64,000 nt of DNA from Nocardia arizonensis (GCF_001310275.1 NZ_LGYZ01000078.1:1-64000), one strand, 5' to 3'; positions 9,888 to 20,882 are shown, counted from the stretch's first letter. The notes: generated by a model from the sequence alone, not told the origin. Program-made: numbers and translations.

Positions 9888-10781
9888 TCAGGCGGGGGCC
9901 GCACCGGTGGTGATCCACCGGGCCACCGCAGGCGCGATGGTGGCCGAATCCTTTATCCACATGAAATGGTCGCGGTTGGCGACCGCGGAGTTCTCGTCGA
10001 TGTGCCAGCGCGACAGCCGTGCCCTACGCATACGCGAGGCCAGGAAGTCCACATTCGACTTCGGGCCGAGCACATCCTCCGACAGCGAGATCGGCAGCAC
10101 CGGCAACGTCAGCCGGGCGAGCAGCGTGTTGTAGCGGCGCTTGCTGCCCTTGGGCCGGTAGTAGCTGGTCAGCGAATGCCAGGACCAGTCGATCATGACC
10201 CCGCCCGGCATGGGCGCCGGAATCAGCACGCCGCCGGGCCAGTGGCCCTTGACGCGCGAGACCATGCCGATCCACTGGATCTGGCTGAGCGCCTCCCACC
10301 AGCGCCGCGGGCCGAAGGCGTACCAGAACACCGTGCCGGTGCCGATGGTGACGACACCGGCGACCCGGTCGGCCTCGGCGGAGGCGAACAGCAGCGCCAG
10401 CTGGCCGCCGATGCTGTGCCCGAACAGGTACACCGGAGCCTGCGGGAACCGATCGTGCACCGCGCCCACCAGGGCGGGCATATCGATCTCGAGCATCTCG
10501 CGGTAGCCGAAGTCCTTGTGCTCGCCCAGGGCGGGCACGGCCTCACCGTGGGCGCGCAGATCGCAGGTCGCCACCGAAAGCCCTTGGGCGTGCAGCGCCT
10601 TGGCCAGGGCCAGGTAGTTGCGCGCCTTCATCGCCATCGCCGGGATGATCAGCACGACCGGCGCGTCGGCCTGTTCGGCCAGCAGGAACCGGACCGTGAA
10701 GGTGACCTCGTCGGAGGTGGTGACCAGTACCGACTCCAGCGATCCGAATTCGGATTTCGCCTCGGGGGTCTTGGTCGTCAC
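9888..10781 (-). CDS. Alpha/beta hydrolase (serine hydrolase, S33-like)
   Basis: 297 aa. The nucleophile elbow is LFGHSIGG (Ser123), and a late NRDHFMW supplies a candidate catalytic His. The usual HGxxG oxyanion stretch is replaced by PAMAMKARNY, seen in the lysophospholipase/YheT-like group. No signal peptide. The GTG at 10781 overlaps the thioesterase stop by 4 bp (GTGA), so the two are translationally coupled. Convergent with the PKS/carboxylase operon. In this context it may hydrolyse an acyl ester or thioester of the pathway, but the substrate cannot be read from sequence. Confidence 0.8.
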   Translation of the reverse strand: MTTKTPEAKSEFGSLESVLVTTSDEVTFTVRFLLAEQADAPVVLIIPAMAMKARNYLALAKALHAQGLSVATCDLRAHGEAVPALGEHKDFGYREMLEIDMPALVGAVHDRFPQAPVYLFGHSIGGQLALLFASAEADRVAGVVTIGTGTVFWYAFGPRRWWEALSQIQWIGMVSRVKGHWPGGVLIPAPMPGGVMIDWSWHSLTSYYRPKGSKRRYNTLLARLTLPVLPISLSEDVLGPKSNVDFLASRMRRARLSRWHIDENSAVANRDHFMWIKDSATIAPAVARWITTGAAPA

Positions 10782-11302
10782 GGCTGCACCTGCGCGATCG
10801 CGATGTCGCAGACGTAGTCGAAGGTGAATTTGGCCACGACGACGTCCTTGTCGTCGAGCAGGGAGACCTTGCCGGACAGCTCGAAGCGGCCCGAGGCGGT
10901 CGCGGCGAGCACATCGGCGAGTTCGCGCTGGTCCACGGTCGCCACCGCGCGGATGCGGCCGATGGCGGGCTTGCGGTAGGAGGCGGTGCCCGCGCGCAGC
11001 ACCAGCCGCTCGACGGTGTTCAGGCGGGTGGCGGCCGCGCCGACGAAGGCCGCGGCGCCCGCGATGTCGGCGGCGGTGAACAGCGCGCCCGCGTGCACGG
11101 TGCCCATGTGGTTGCGCACCGAGTCCAGCGCGGGGATCTCGACCACGGCGCGGTCGGGGCCGATCTCGGTCACGACGGTGCCGACGCGCTCGGCGAAGGG
11201 CACCATTTCCTGCGAGACGGAGCGCAGGTACTCGTAGTCGACGGCCTCGCAATCCAGCTTCGGGTAGGCCGCGGCGAATCCGGCGATTTCACGGTTTGTC
11301 AT
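10778..11302 (-). CDS. Hot-dog thioesterase, DUF4442/PaaI-like
   Basis: 174 aa from the second Met. Two ATGs lie 6 nt apart (11308 and 11302). The AAGGA ribosome site abuts the first but is 6 nt from the second, so 11302 is preferred. The core is VRNHMGTVHAGALFTAADIAG, the hot-dog central helix with the HxGxxF-type pattern of acyl-CoA thioesterases, followed by YRKPAIGRIRAVA. Such proteins cleave acyl-CoA or acyl-ACP thioesters. Coupled to the downstream hydrolase and 78 bp from the acyl-CoA dehydrogenase gene, it fits a small acyl-processing operon beside the synthase. Confidence 0.8.
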   Translation of the reverse strand: MTNREIAGFAAAYPKLDCEAVDYEYLRSVSQEMVPFAERVGTVVTEIGPDRAVVEIPALDSVRNHMGTVHAGALFTAADIAGAAAFVGAAATRLNTVERLVLRAGTASYRKPAIGRIRAVATVDQRELADVLAATASGRFELSGKVSLLDDKDVVVAKFTFDYVCDIAIAQVQP

Positions 11303-11347
11303 CGTCATTCCTTTTCAGCGTTCGTCGGTCGGCGAATCGGTCTGCTC

Positions 11348-11393
11348 GCAGAGCACTCGGTCACGTGCGCGCAGAGCACTCAGCCACGTGCGC
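11348..11393. repeat. 23-bp tandem direct repeat over the end of the acyl-CoA dehydrogenase gene
   Basis: Two adjacent 23-bp units (11348-11370 and 11371-11393), each beginning GCAGAGCACTC and containing the palindrome CACGTG, differ at two positions. A partial third copy (GCAGAGCG) begins at 11394. The second unit covers the stop codon of the minus-strand dehydrogenase, so the array reads partly as coding and partly as the spacer to the next gene. Confidence 0.8.
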
Positions 11394-12540
11394 GCAGAGC
11401 GCGGCGTGCGATCGACCATCGCAGGACCTCGGATGGCCCCTCGTAGATGCGGAAGGCGCGCGCTTCCACCAGGAACCGGGCTACCAGATGGTCCTCGCAG
11501 ATGCCGAGGCCGCCGTGCAACTGGACCGAGCGGTCGAGTACCCGCCACACCGCCTCGGCGACGAAGGTCTTGGCGATGGAGGTCTCGTGCTTGGCCTGCG
11601 AGGAGGCCGGGCCCTGCTCGTCGATGGTGGTCGCGGCCTGGCGGATGAGTCCGCGCGCGGCGGCGATGTCGATCTCGCTGTCGGCGATGAGTCCCTGCGC
11701 GAGTCCGTGTTCGGCGATGGGCGTCCCGAAGCCGGTGCGCTCGGTGATGTGGGCGATGGCGAGCTGGTGCCCGCGCACGGCGAGACCGAGCCAGTTCATG
11801 CAGAACACCAGCCGCGAGGGCGCAAGGCGCACCTGGGCAAGCGCCAGACCCTGACCGACCGCGCCGAGCACGGCGGTGTCGTCGACCTCGCAGTTGTCGA
11901 ACAGCACCTCGCAGTGGCCGCCGGGGGCGCTGGTGTAGTCGAGGGTCGGCATACGCCGCCCGACCCGCATACCCGGATTGTCGGCGTCGACCAGGAACAT
12001 GGTCGGGCCGTCGGAGGTGCGCGCGACGCAGATGGTGAACGCGGCGCCCTGCGCGCCGGTGGTGAAATGCTTGGCGCCGTTGATGACCCAGCCCCGGTCG
12101 GTCTCTTCGGCGTAGGTGCGGAGCATGGTCGGGTCCGAGCCCGCGCCGGGGGCGGGTTCGGTCATCGCGATGGCCGAGCGGACCTCGCCGGAGGCCAGCG
12201 GCGCGAGGTAGCGCTGCTTCTGTTCCGTATTCGCCACGTGGGCGAGCAGATGGATATTGCCGTCGTCGGGGGCCCACGCGTTGACCGCGAGCGGGCCGAT
12301 CAGGCTGGCCCCGGCCGCCTCGAGGACCTGCGCCTGGGACCGGGTGTCGAGACCGAGACCGCCGAAGGCCGGATCCGACAGCGGACCGAAGACGCCTGCC
12401 TCCTTGGCCTTCTTCTGGAGTTCCAGTCGGAGGGCGTCATCCATCACCCTGCCGTCGACGATGATCTCGCGTTCGACGGGAAAGACGTGGTCACGGACGA
12501 ATTCGGTAGTCTTCTCCACCAAGTTTGCCACTGAGGTCAT
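11380..12540 (-). CDS. Acyl-CoA dehydrogenase
   Basis: 386 aa, full length. Visible family motifs: AMTEPAPGAGSDPTML (FAD/substrate loop), GWVINGAKHFTTGAQ, an RTGFGTPIAEH-type segment, SVQLHGGLGICEDH, and FRIYEGPSEVLRWSIARR carrying the catalytic Glu. It oxidises an acyl-CoA at the alpha-beta bond with FAD; electrons normally go to ETF. It faces away from the reductase/P450 operon and precedes the thioesterase-hydrolase pair on the same strand. In the cluster it could add a double bond to, or degrade, an acyl intermediate. Chain specificity is not visible. Confidence 0.92.
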   Translation of the reverse strand: MTSVANLVEKTTEFVRDHVFPVEREIIVDGRVMDDALRLELQKKAKEAGVFGPLSDPAFGGLGLDTRSQAQVLEAAGASLIGPLAVNAWAPDDGNIHLLAHVANTEQKQRYLAPLASGEVRSAIAMTEPAPGAGSDPTMLRTYAEETDRGWVINGAKHFTTGAQGAAFTICVARTSDGPTMFLVDADNPGMRVGRRMPTLDYTSAPGGHCEVLFDNCEVDDTAVLGAVGQGLALAQVRLAPSRLVFCMNWLGLAVRGHQLAIAHITERTGFGTPIAEHGLAQGLIADSEIDIAAARGLIRQAATTIDEQGPASSQAKHETSIAKTFVAEAVWRVLDRSVQLHGGLGICEDHLVARFLVEARAFRIYEGPSEVLRWSIARRALRARG

Positions 12541-12659
12541 GGGGTCAGTGTCGGCCGGGCCCTCGGTCGCGTCGACGGGCGATAGTCAACGTCGATTGCG
12601 CGAATCGACTGCTCGAACCTCATGGCAGGCGCGCCGGCCACTCGGCGACAGTGGGCCTT

Positions 12660-13592
12660 ATGACCGACTTGCCGGTACGGATCACCGCCCGCAGCGACGA
12701 GGCCACCGGAGTCTTCGCACTCGAACTCGCCGCGCTCGACGGCGCCGAACTGCCGCCCTGGTCACCGGGCGCGCACATCGACGTCGCGGTCGGGCAGGCC
12801 GGAGTCAGACAGTACTCCCTGTGCGGCGATCCGCAGGACCGCAAGCGCTGGCGGATCGCGATCCTGCACGAACCCGAAGGCCGCGGCGGCTCGGATCTGC
12901 TGCACCGCACCGCCCACACCGACACCGAACTCGCGGTCTCCGCGCCCCGCAACAACTTCGAACTCGAACCGGCCGACCGCTACGTCTTCCTCGCGGGCGG
13001 TATCGGCATCACGCCGATCCTGCCCATGATGGCGGCCGCGCAGGCCGCGGGCGCGACCTGGCAGCTCTACTACGGCGGGCGCACCCGCGAGCACATGGCC
13101 TTCGCCGAGGAGATCACCGAGCGCTACCCGCACGCGCGGCTACTGCCCCAGGACGCGCACGGTCTGCTGCCGCTGGCCGAGATCATGGACGCCAACGCCG
13201 ACGCGACCGTCTACTGTTGCGGTCCCGAGCCGCTGCTGAACGCCGTGGAGACCGAAGGCGGGCGACGCGGTGTCGCGGTGCGCACCGAACGTTTCGTGCC
13301 GCGCGTGGTCGACACCGCGGGCGACCGCGCCTTCCAGGTCCGCCTCGCCAACGACGGGCGCACCCTGCGGGTAGGGGAGAAGCAGTCGATCGTGGACGTG
13401 CTCGACGCGGCGGGCGTGCAGGTGATCACCTCCTGCCGCGAGGGCACCTGCGGCAGTTGCGAGACGGCCGTCCTCGAGGGCGAGATCGACCACCGTGACT
13501 CGATTCTCAGCGCCGAAGAGCGCGAGCGCGGCGACACCATGATGCTGTGCGTCTCGCGGGCGCGCGCGGATGTGCTCGTCCTGGATCTGTGA
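12660..13592 (+). CDS. FMN/2Fe-2S oxidoreductase (phthalate-dioxygenase-reductase type)
   Basis: 310 aa in three parts: a flavin domain with RQYSLCG at about 42-48; an NAD domain with FLAGGIGITPILPM at about 110-123 and YCCGPEPLL; and a C-terminal plant-type [2Fe-2S] ferredoxin with CREGTCGSCETAV and a further Cys in MLCVSRA. One polypeptide can therefore carry electrons from NAD(P)H to an iron-sulphur centre. It ends 19 bp before a P450 gene and is the only obvious electron donor in the cluster, so it probably serves the three P450s or the desaturase. ATG 12660 is chosen because the fold starts there; an upstream in-frame extension is Arg-rich and unlike coding sequence. Confidence 0.9.
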   Translation: MTDLPVRITARSDEATGVFALELAALDGAELPPWSPGAHIDVAVGQAGVRQYSLCGDPQDRKRWRIAILHEPEGRGGSDLLHRTAHTDTELAVSAPRNNFELEPADRYVFLAGGIGITPILPMMAAAQAAGATWQLYYGGRTREHMAFAEEITERYPHARLLPQDAHGLLPLAEIMDANADATVYCCGPEPLLNAVETEGGRRGVAVRTERFVPRVVDTAGDRAFQVRLANDGRTLRVGEKQSIVDVLDAAGVQVITSCREGTCGSCETAVLEGEIDHRDSILSAEERERGDTMMLCVSRARADVLVLDL

Positions 13593-13611
13593 CCGAGAGG
13601 CAGTCAAGCAC

Positions 13612-14844
<1,233 letters not shown>

Positions 14845-14887
14845 CCGGAAGAGACCGGTCGGCATCCACGATAAACATTTTCGATCC

Positions 14888-14917
14888 TCCGATCGGCGGA
14901 TCGGCGACCGATCGGTC
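14888..14917. promoter_or_regulatory. Palindrome cluster upstream of the desaturase gene (putative operator)
   Basis: In the 143-bp gap before the desaturase there is a perfect 12-bp palindrome, GACCGATCGGTC (14906-14917), preceded by TCCGATCGGCGGA (14888-14900), which shares the CCGATCGG core. The gap is the only sizeable break in the + strand run 12660-23403, so it may hold a second promoter with its operator. It could instead form an attenuating hairpin. Confidence 0.45.
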
Positions 14918-14987
14918 CCCCGATCTGATCCCTGTTACCGTCGAGTTATTCAGTTGTCCAATAGTATTCGGCTTGGGGTATGGGACA

Positions 14988-15932
14988 GTGACCACCGAAG
15001 ACAATGTGTTGCCTGCCGCGTCTCCGCGTCGGAAAACGATCAGCAGTCCGTATATCCATCGCCTCCAGCGCAGGCATTTCCTGTTGTTCGACGTATTGCC
15101 GATCATCGGCACGATCGCGGCATTCGCGTTCCTGTTCGTGCGGCCGTTCGGATGGCTGGAATTCTCGCTGCTGTTCTCGCTGTGGCTGATCACCGGACTC
15201 GGCGTGACCGTCGGCTACCACCGGTTGTTCACCCATCGCACGTTCAAGGCGAAGCCGTGGGTCGCCTGGGCGCTGGCCATCACCGGCTCCATGGCCGCGC
15301 AGGGCGGTGTGGTGTCCTGGGTGGCGCTGCACCGTCGCCACCACGAGTACAGCGACCGCGAGGGCGATCCGCATTCGCCCAACCTCTCCGGCGGCGGCCT
15401 GCGCGGTGCGCTGCGCGGTCTGGCGCATTCGCACTTCCTGTGGATGCACCGCCACGAATACCCGAACGTCGTGCACTACGCCCCCGATCTGATCAAGGAC
15501 CGTGGCCTGGTCCGCATCGCCCGGCTGTACTACTACTGGGTCGGGCTCGGCCTGCTCATCCCCACCGTGATCGGCGGTGTGGTGACCATTAGCTGGACCG
15601 GGGCGGTCAGCGGTCTGCTGTGGGGCGGCCTGGTGCGGATCTTCGTGCTCGAGCACATCGTGTGGGCGATCAACTCCTTCCTGCACATGTTCGGCACCCG
15701 GCCATACGAGTCGCGGGAGAACAGCCACAACGGCGGCGTCTTCGCGCTCGTGACGCTGGGGGAGTCCTGGCACAACAACCACCACGCCTTCCCGGAGTCG
15801 CCCGCCTTCGGATTGAACTGGTACCGGCTCGATCCCGGATTCTGGCTCATCAAGACCTTGGCCGCCCTCGGCCTGGCCTGGGATCTGAAGGTGCCCTCCG
15901 CGGAGCGCATGGCCTCCAAACGCATCGCCTGA
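14988..15932 (+). CDS. Membrane fatty acid desaturase (acyl-CoA delta-9 type)
   Basis: 314 aa from GTG 14988. Hydrophobic segments occur at about 32-50 and 60-75, with further ones between the second and third His boxes. Three histidine boxes bind the diiron centre: HRLFTH (78-83), HRRHH (115-119) and HNNHH (about 262-266), the layout of delta-9 acyl-CoA/acyl-lipid desaturases. It would place a cis double bond in a long acyl chain at the membrane with O2 and an electron donor. The free ACP and the cyclopropane-synthase-like methyltransferase follow directly, so the new double bond may be the methyltransferase's substrate. The start is uncertain: no near-canonical ribosome site, but the sequence further upstream does not look coding. 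Confidence 0.92.
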   Translation: MTTEDNVLPAASPRRKTISSPYIHRLQRRHFLLFDVLPIIGTIAAFAFLFVRPFGWLEFSLLFSLWLITGLGVTVGYHRLFTHRTFKAKPWVAWALAITGSMAAQGGVVSWVALHRRHHEYSDREGDPHSPNLSGGGLRGALRGLAHSHFLWMHRHEYPNVVHYAPDLIKDRGLVRIARLYYYWVGLGLLIPTVIGGVVTISWTGAVSGLLWGGLVRIFVLEHIVWAINSFLHMFGTRPYESRENSHNGGVFALVTLGESWHNNHHAFPESPAFGLNWYRLDPGFWLIKTLAALGLAWDLKVPSAERMASKRIA

Positions 15933-15997
15933 CAGAGATATCCGGTGCCGTACGCCCGCGTCGACACCCCGTAGACAATCAGCCGAAGGAATCAACC

Positions 15998-16255
15998 GTG
16001 GACACGAGCAAAGCAGCGATCATCCGGTGGTGCCAGGAATACCTCGGCAACCTGCTCGAGGTGCCCGCCGAAACCATCGATCCCACCGCGGATTTCGACC
16101 GGCTCGGCATCGACTCCGCGCTCGCGGTGGCACTGTTGATCGAGGTCGAGGAGCGCTACGGCGTCGACCTGTCGCCCGAGGATCTGTTCGACAATCCGAA
16201 TCTCGACGCGGTCGCGACGTATCTGCACAAGCAGGCCACGTCGACCGTCGCCTGA
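15998..16255 (+). CDS. Stand-alone acyl carrier protein
   Basis: 85 aa. The four-helix ACP pattern with FDRLGIDSALAV gives Ser40 as the phosphopantetheine site. GTG 15998 follows an AAGGA ribosome site. It differs from the DSIKR-type ACP of the synthase at the left edge, so it is not a PUFA-synthase fragment. It is the likely partner of the acyl-AMP ligase encoded at 19144, which would load an acyl chain on it for desaturation, methylation or P450 chemistry. Confidence 0.93.
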   Translation: MDTSKAAIIRWCQEYLGNLLEVPAETIDPTADFDRLGIDSALAVALLIEVEERYGVDLSPEDLFDNPNLDAVATYLHKQATSTVA

Positions 16256-16257
16256 CC

Positions 16258-17154
16258 ATGTCGGCTCCGACCGAGCGGGTCGACGCGGCCGCGGCCGCCA
16301 TTCGCCACCACTACGACGCGGGCAACGAATTCTACCGGCTCTGGCTGGACTCCTCGCTGACCTATTCCTGCGCACTTCGCGAAAAGCCCGACGACACGCT
16401 GGAAGTCGCGCAAGAGAACAAGCTGCGCCATCATCTCGAGGCCGTCGACGCCGACGGCGCCGAGTCGGTGCTCGACATCGGCTGCGGCTGGGGCGCCATC
16501 CTGCAACGGCTCTCGCGGCGCCACGGTGTCGCCCGCTCGGTCGGCCTGACCCTGAGCGAGAGACAGGCCGAATACGTGCGCTCGTGCGAATACCCGGGCG
16601 TGGAGGTACGGCTGGAGAACTGGCTGGAATACCGGCCCGAGACCAGGTTCGACGGGATCATCTCCATCGGTGCCTTCGAACATTTCGCCACACCGCGGGA
16701 TTCGCCCGAACAGAAGATCGCCGTGTACCGGGAGTTCTTCGAACGCTGCCGTGACTGGCTGCGTCCGGGCGGCACGCTGTCGCTGCAAACCATCGCCTAC
16801 GCGAACATGTCACGCGAGCAGGCGAGTTCGTTCATGCAGCAGGAGATCTTCCCCGACGCCGACCTGCCGACACTGGCGGAGATCACCGCGGCGGCCGAGG
16901 GCGTGTTCGAGGTCCGCGCGCTGAGCAACGGCCGGCTGGACTACGCGTGGACCTGCGCGCAGTGGGCGAGCAGGTTGCGCGAGCACCGCGCCGAAGCGGT
17001 GGAGATGGTCGGCGCGGAGACCGTGGCCCGCTACGAGCGGTACCTGAAGCTGTCCTCCCTCGGCTTCCGCATGGGCAAGATCGGACTGCTGCGCCTGGTG
17101 CTGGCGCCCTACGGCACCGGATTCTTCGCCGGCGACGGACGGCGGGACCGGTGA
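16258..17154 (+). CDS. Cyclopropane-fatty-acid-synthase-type SAM methyltransferase
   Basis: 298 aa. Begins with HHYDAGNEFYRLWLDSSLTYSCA, typical of CFA and mycolic-acid cyclopropane synthases, then SAM motif I VLDIGCGWG (71-79), ENWLEY, and GIISIGAFEHF. It would add a methylene across, or a methyl branch at, a cis double bond. The ATG lies 2 nt after the ACP stop and the end overlaps the next P450 gene by 4 bp. Following the desaturase, the pair can make a cyclopropane or a mid-chain methyl branch. CFA family proteins are usually 280-400 aa, so it is complete. Confidence 0.92.
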   Translation: MSAPTERVDAAAAAIRHHYDAGNEFYRLWLDSSLTYSCALREKPDDTLEVAQENKLRHHLEAVDADGAESVLDIGCGWGAILQRLSRRHGVARSVGLTLSERQAEYVRSCEYPGVEVRLENWLEYRPETRFDGIISIGAFEHFATPRDSPEQKIAVYREFFERCRDWLRPGGTLSLQTIAYANMSREQASSFMQQEIFPDADLPTLAEITAAAEGVFEVRALSNGRLDYAWTCAQWASRLREHRAEAVEMVGAETVARYERYLKLSSLGFRMGKIGLLRLVLAPYGTGFFAGDGRRDR

Positions 17155-18392
17155 CCGTCGGGGGCACCCGGGTTCGCTTCAACCCGTTCAGCCCGGAATT
17201 CCGGCATGACCCGTACCCCATGTACCGGCAGCTGCGCGAGCACAGGCCGGTGCACAAATCGTTGGGAACCTGGGTCCTGACCCGGCACGCCGACGTGCGC
17301 GCCGTGCTGCACGACCGCTCCTTCAGCGCGGGTCTCATCCCGACCCTGGTCTCCGAACAGGCGCGCAAACTCGGCAGGAGCGACATCGCGCGCGTGACAC
17401 GGCTCGGCCGTAAGTCGTTGGTGTTCACCGACAATCCCGATCACGCGCGCCTGCGCGGGCTGGTGAACCGGGTGTTCACCGCCCGCGCGGTGGCCGGGCT
17501 GCGTCCGCTGGTCACGCGCATCACCGAGGAGTTGGTGCGCACCGCCCGCGCACGGGGTGAATTCGACCTCGTCGCCGATGTCGCCGCACCGCTGCCGGTA
17601 ACGGTGCTGTGCGAATGGATGGCGCTGCCGCCGCATCTGCGCGACAAGGTCGGGCCGTGGACCCACGACATCCGATTCCTGTTGGAGCCCGGGCTGATGA
17701 AAGCCGCTGATTTCCAACGGGTCTGCGAGGTGGTCGAGGAATTCGCCGCCGCGCTGGACGAGGTGCTGCGACAGCGGAGAGCCGAGCCGGGTGACGACCT
17801 GATCAGCGAACTGCTCGCCGCGCGCACCGCGGGCGGCGACCGGCTCGCCGACGAGGAACTGATCTTCGTGTGCGTCATGTGCTTCGTCGCGGGCAACGAG
17901 ACCACGAAATCGCTCATCGGCAATGGCGCACTGGCGCTGCTGCGTCATCCCGACCAGGCCGCGCTGCTGCGCGAGCGCCCCGACTCGGCGCGCGCCGCCG
18001 TCGTGGAGGCGCTGCGCTTCGACTCCCCGCTCCAGTTGACCAAGCGACTCGCGACCCGCGACACCGAGATCGGCGGCACCGTCATCGCCGAGGGCGATCA
18101 GGTCATGGTGTGCCTGGGCGCGGCCAACCGCGACCCCGAGGTCTTCGACCGCCCCGACGATTTCGACATCACCCGCGCCGCCGGGGACCACCTGGCCTTC
18201 GGTCACGGCATGCACGGTTGCCTCGGCGGCACATTGGCCGAACTCCAGGCCGAGATCGCCTTCGACCGGTTGTTCGGCCCGGATGCCCGCGGCGACCTCG
18301 AACTCCGCGTCGACCGACCGCGGTATCAGGAGCACAGTTTCATCGTGCGCGGCCCGGCCGCGCTGCCGGTCGCGGCGGGTGACCCGCGATGA
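17151..18392 (+). CDS. Cytochrome P450 (second in cluster)
   Basis: 413 aa. The I-helix reads [11 protein letters not shown] (Asn where His is usual in AGHETT), the K-helix ExxR is EALR, and the heme loop is [11 protein letters not shown] with Cys357. The GTG at 17151 overlaps the methyltransferase stop (GTGA) and the 3' end overlaps the thioesterase gene (ATGA). It is distinct from the other two P450s of the cluster, which argues for separate oxidation steps. Substrate unknown. Confidence 0.93.
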   Translation: MTVGGTRVRFNPFSPEFRHDPYPMYRQLREHRPVHKSLGTWVLTRHADVRAVLHDRSFSAGLIPTLVSEQARKLGRSDIARVTRLGRKSLVFTDNPDHARLRGLVNRVFTARAVAGLRPLVTRITEELVRTARARGEFDLVADVAAPLPVTVLCEWMALPPHLRDKVGPWTHDIRFLLEPGLMKAADFQRVCEVVEEFAAALDEVLRQRRAEPGDDLISELLAARTAGGDRLADEELIFVCVMCFVAGNETTKSLIGNGALALLRHPDQAALLRERPDSARAAVVEALRFDSPLQLTKRLATRDTEIGGTVIAEGDQVMVCLGAANRDPEVFDRPDDFDITRAAGDHLAFGHGMHGCLGGTLAELQAEIAFDRLFGPDARGDLELRVDRPRYQEHSFIVRGPAALPVAAGDPR

Positions 18393-19147
18393 CCGGCACC
18401 GAAGCCGCCCGTACCTGGCTGCGCGGCCCCGCGGAGGCCGCGGGGGTGCGGCTGATCTGCCTGCCGCACGCCGGGGCGGGCGCCTCGTCGTTCAACCGCT
18501 GGCTCGACCTGTTCGGTCCCGGCCTCACCCCGGTACGGGTGCAACTGCCCGGCCGCGAGGACGTGACCGCCGAAGCGCCGCTGCGTCGGGTCGACTCGGC
18601 GGTGCGGCGACTGGTCGAGCAGACGAGACCGTGGCGGGCCGAACCGCTGGCGATCTACGGACACAGCATGGGCGCCCTGATCGCGTTCGAGCTGGCCCGC
18701 GCGCTCACCGCGGACGGCGCACCGCCGCTGCACCTGTTCGTCTCCGGCAGGCGCGCACCGCATCTGCCCGCCCGCCGCGCGCTCATCCACGGGCTACCCG
18801 ACGAGGAGTTCGCGGCGGCGCTGGCCGATATCGGCGCGTTCGGCGAGGCGGCGCGCAGCAGCGCGTTCCTGCGCTACGCGCTGCCGCTGGTGCGCGCCGA
18901 TCTCGAACTGTCCGAGGAGTACGACCACACCCCGCTGCCGCGGCTGGGCTGCCCGCTGACCGCGTTCTACGGCAGCGAAGACCCCGTGGTGGACCCGGAC
19001 GAGATCGCGCAGTGGCGGGCACTGAGCGACGGGCCGTTCGCGATCCACGCCTTCTCCGGCGACCACCAGTTCCATCAGCGGCACCGGGCGGATATCGCCG
19101 CCATCATCACGACGGCTCTCGCGCGTCGGCCCGCGTTACCGGAATGA
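18389..19147 (+). CDS. Type II (editing) thioesterase
   Basis: 252 aa. Typical order for [21 protein letters not shown] at the N-terminus, [16 protein letters not shown] with nucleophile Ser93, then [11 protein letters not shown] (Asp) and GDHQFHQ (His). These enzymes remove wrong or stalled acyl groups from carrier proteins in PKS and NRPS pathways, and some release products. Overlaps both neighbours by 4 bp. Confidence 0.93.
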   Translation: MTGTEAARTWLRGPAEAAGVRLICLPHAGAGASSFNRWLDLFGPGLTPVRVQLPGREDVTAEAPLRRVDSAVRRLVEQTRPWRAEPLAIYGHSMGALIAFELARALTADGAPPLHLFVSGRRAPHLPARRALIHGLPDEEFAAALADIGAFGEAARSSAFLRYALPLVRADLELSEEYDHTPLPRLGCPLTAFYGSEDPVVDPDEIAQWRALSDGPFAIHAFSGDHQFHQRHRADIAAIITTALARRPALPE

Positions 19148-20877
19148 GGTCCGACGTGCAACTGCTTCCCGATATCCTGCGCCGCCGCGCGGTCGACGAA
19201 CCCGATCGCACGGCCTATGTCTTCCTCGACGACACCGGCGCGGAGTGCGCGAGCCTGACCTACCGGGAACTGCACGAGCGCGCTCTGGCCGTGGCAGGCG
19301 CGCTCGCGGTCCGTTGCGCACCGGGCGACCGTGCCCTGCTGGTGTTCCCGCAGTGCCTCGACTTCATCGTCGCCTACTTCGGCTGCCTCTACGCGGGCGT
19401 CATCGCGGTGCCGGTGAATCCGCCGCGCCACACCGGGGTCCAGGCATCCACCCGTGCCGTCGTCGCCGACTGCGACCCGGCCGCGGTGCTGACACTGGAG
19501 GTGTTCACCGAATCGCTGCGCGCCGTGCTCGGTCCGCTCTGCGCGGCGCGGCACTGGATCGCCGCCGACGCGCCCGACGCCGCGCCCACGACGGAACCCG
19601 TTCGATCCGAACCGGATTCGGTCGCCTTCCTCCAGTACACCTCCGGGTCGACCTCGACGCCCAAGGGCGTCATGGTCACCCATCGCAATCTGGTCGCCAA
19701 CGAGGAGATGATCCGCGAGGCATTCGGCCACGACCGCGATTCCACCGTGGTCGGCTGGGCGCCGTTCTTCCACGACCAGGGCCTGATCGGCAACGTGCTC
19801 CAGCCCCTGTACGTGGGGGCGACCGCCGTGCTGATGTCGCCGGTGACCTTCATCCGCCGCCCGCTGCTGTGGCTGTCGACGATCTCCCGGTACCGCGCCC
19901 ACACCAGCGGCGGCCCCAATTTCGCCTTCGACGCCTGCGTGGCGCGCGCGACGGCGGGTGCGCACGGTGACTGGGATCTGAGCAGTTGGCAAGTGGCGTT
20001 CAACGGCGCGGAACCGATCCGTGAGCAGACCCTGCGCCGATTCGCCGAGACCTTCGCGCCCTACGGATTCGACGCCGCCGCGCTGTATCCGTGCTACGGA
20101 CTGGCCGAATCGACCCTGATGGTCTCGGCGAGCGCCAAGGGCCGCGGAGCCGTCACGATCGAGGCCGATGTCGAGGCGCTCGGGCAGCGGCGCTACGTCC
20201 CCGCCGCGGACGGGCCCGCGCGCACACTGGTCGGCTCGGGCGCGATCATGGCGGCCGAGCGGGTGCGCATCATCGATCCCGACACCGGCCTGCCATGCCC
20301 GCCCGATCGGGCCGGGGAGATCTGGATCGCGGGCGACCATGTCGCACAGGGATATTGGCGCAACGCCGAAGCGACCGAACATACCTTCCGCGCGCGCTGC
20401 GCCGACGATCCCGACCGCGACCACCTGCGCACCGGTGATCTCGGCCTGCTCGTGGACGGCGAACTCTATGTCGTCGGCAGGCTCAAGGACATGATCATCG
20501 TGCGCGGGCGCAACTACTATCCGCACGATATCGAGTTCACCGTGCAGCGCGCCCATCCCGCCCTGCGCGCGGGCGGGAGCGCGGCCTTCGCCGTGCCGGG
20601 GCGCGACGGCGAGAAACTCGTCGTGGTGCAGGAGATCCGGCGCGACTACACCGGCGACGCCGACGCCGATATCGCGGGCGCGATTCGCGCGGCGGTCCTG
20701 CGCGAACACGATCTCGCCATCGGTGAGTTGGTGCTGACCGTCGCCGGTCAGCTCGGCAAGACCAGCAGCGGCAAGATCATGCGGTCGGCGGCCCGGCAGC
20801 GTCATCTCGCCGAAGGCTTCGAGGTCTGGACGCCCGGTCCGGCCGATATCCCGATGGAACTGCGACAGAAAGGCTGA
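19144..20877 (+). CDS. Fatty acyl-AMP ligase (FadD32/FAAL-like)
   Basis: 577 aa. Adenylation motif [20 protein letters not shown], then the FAAL-type block [42 protein letters not shown] and the C-terminal lysine motif [11 protein letters not shown]. FAALs activate a free fatty acid as acyl-AMP and hand it to an ACP rather than to CoA, the role of FadD32-like proteins in mycobacterial lipid pathways. The free ACP of this operon is the obvious acceptor. ATG 19144 overlaps the thioesterase stop; a GTG at 19156 is a less likely start. Confidence 0.93.
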   Translation: MRSDVQLLPDILRRRAVDEPDRTAYVFLDDTGAECASLTYRELHERALAVAGALAVRCAPGDRALLVFPQCLDFIVAYFGCLYAGVIAVPVNPPRHTGVQASTRAVVADCDPAAVLTLEVFTESLRAVLGPLCAARHWIAADAPDAAPTTEPVRSEPDSVAFLQYTSGSTSTPKGVMVTHRNLVANEEMIREAFGHDRDSTVVGWAPFFHDQGLIGNVLQPLYVGATAVLMSPVTFIRRPLLWLSTISRYRAHTSGGPNFAFDACVARATAGAHGDWDLSSWQVAFNGAEPIREQTLRRFAETFAPYGFDAAALYPCYGLAESTLMVSASAKGRGAVTIEADVEALGQRRYVPAADGPARTLVGSGAIMAAERVRIIDPDTGLPCPPDRAGEIWIAGDHVAQGYWRNAEATEHTFRARCADDPDRDHLRTGDLGLLVDGELYVVGRLKDMIIVRGRNYYPHDIEFTVQRAHPALRAGGSAAFAVPGRDGEKLVVVQEIRRDYTGDADADIAGAIRAAVLREHDLAIGELVLTVAGQLGKTSSGKIMRSAARQRHLAEGFEVWTPGPADIPMELRQKG

Positions 20878-20882
20878 CCGGC

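Noticed and set aside
11348..11393. Short CRISPR-like array
   Set aside because: Units are directly adjacent with no spacers and only two full copies.
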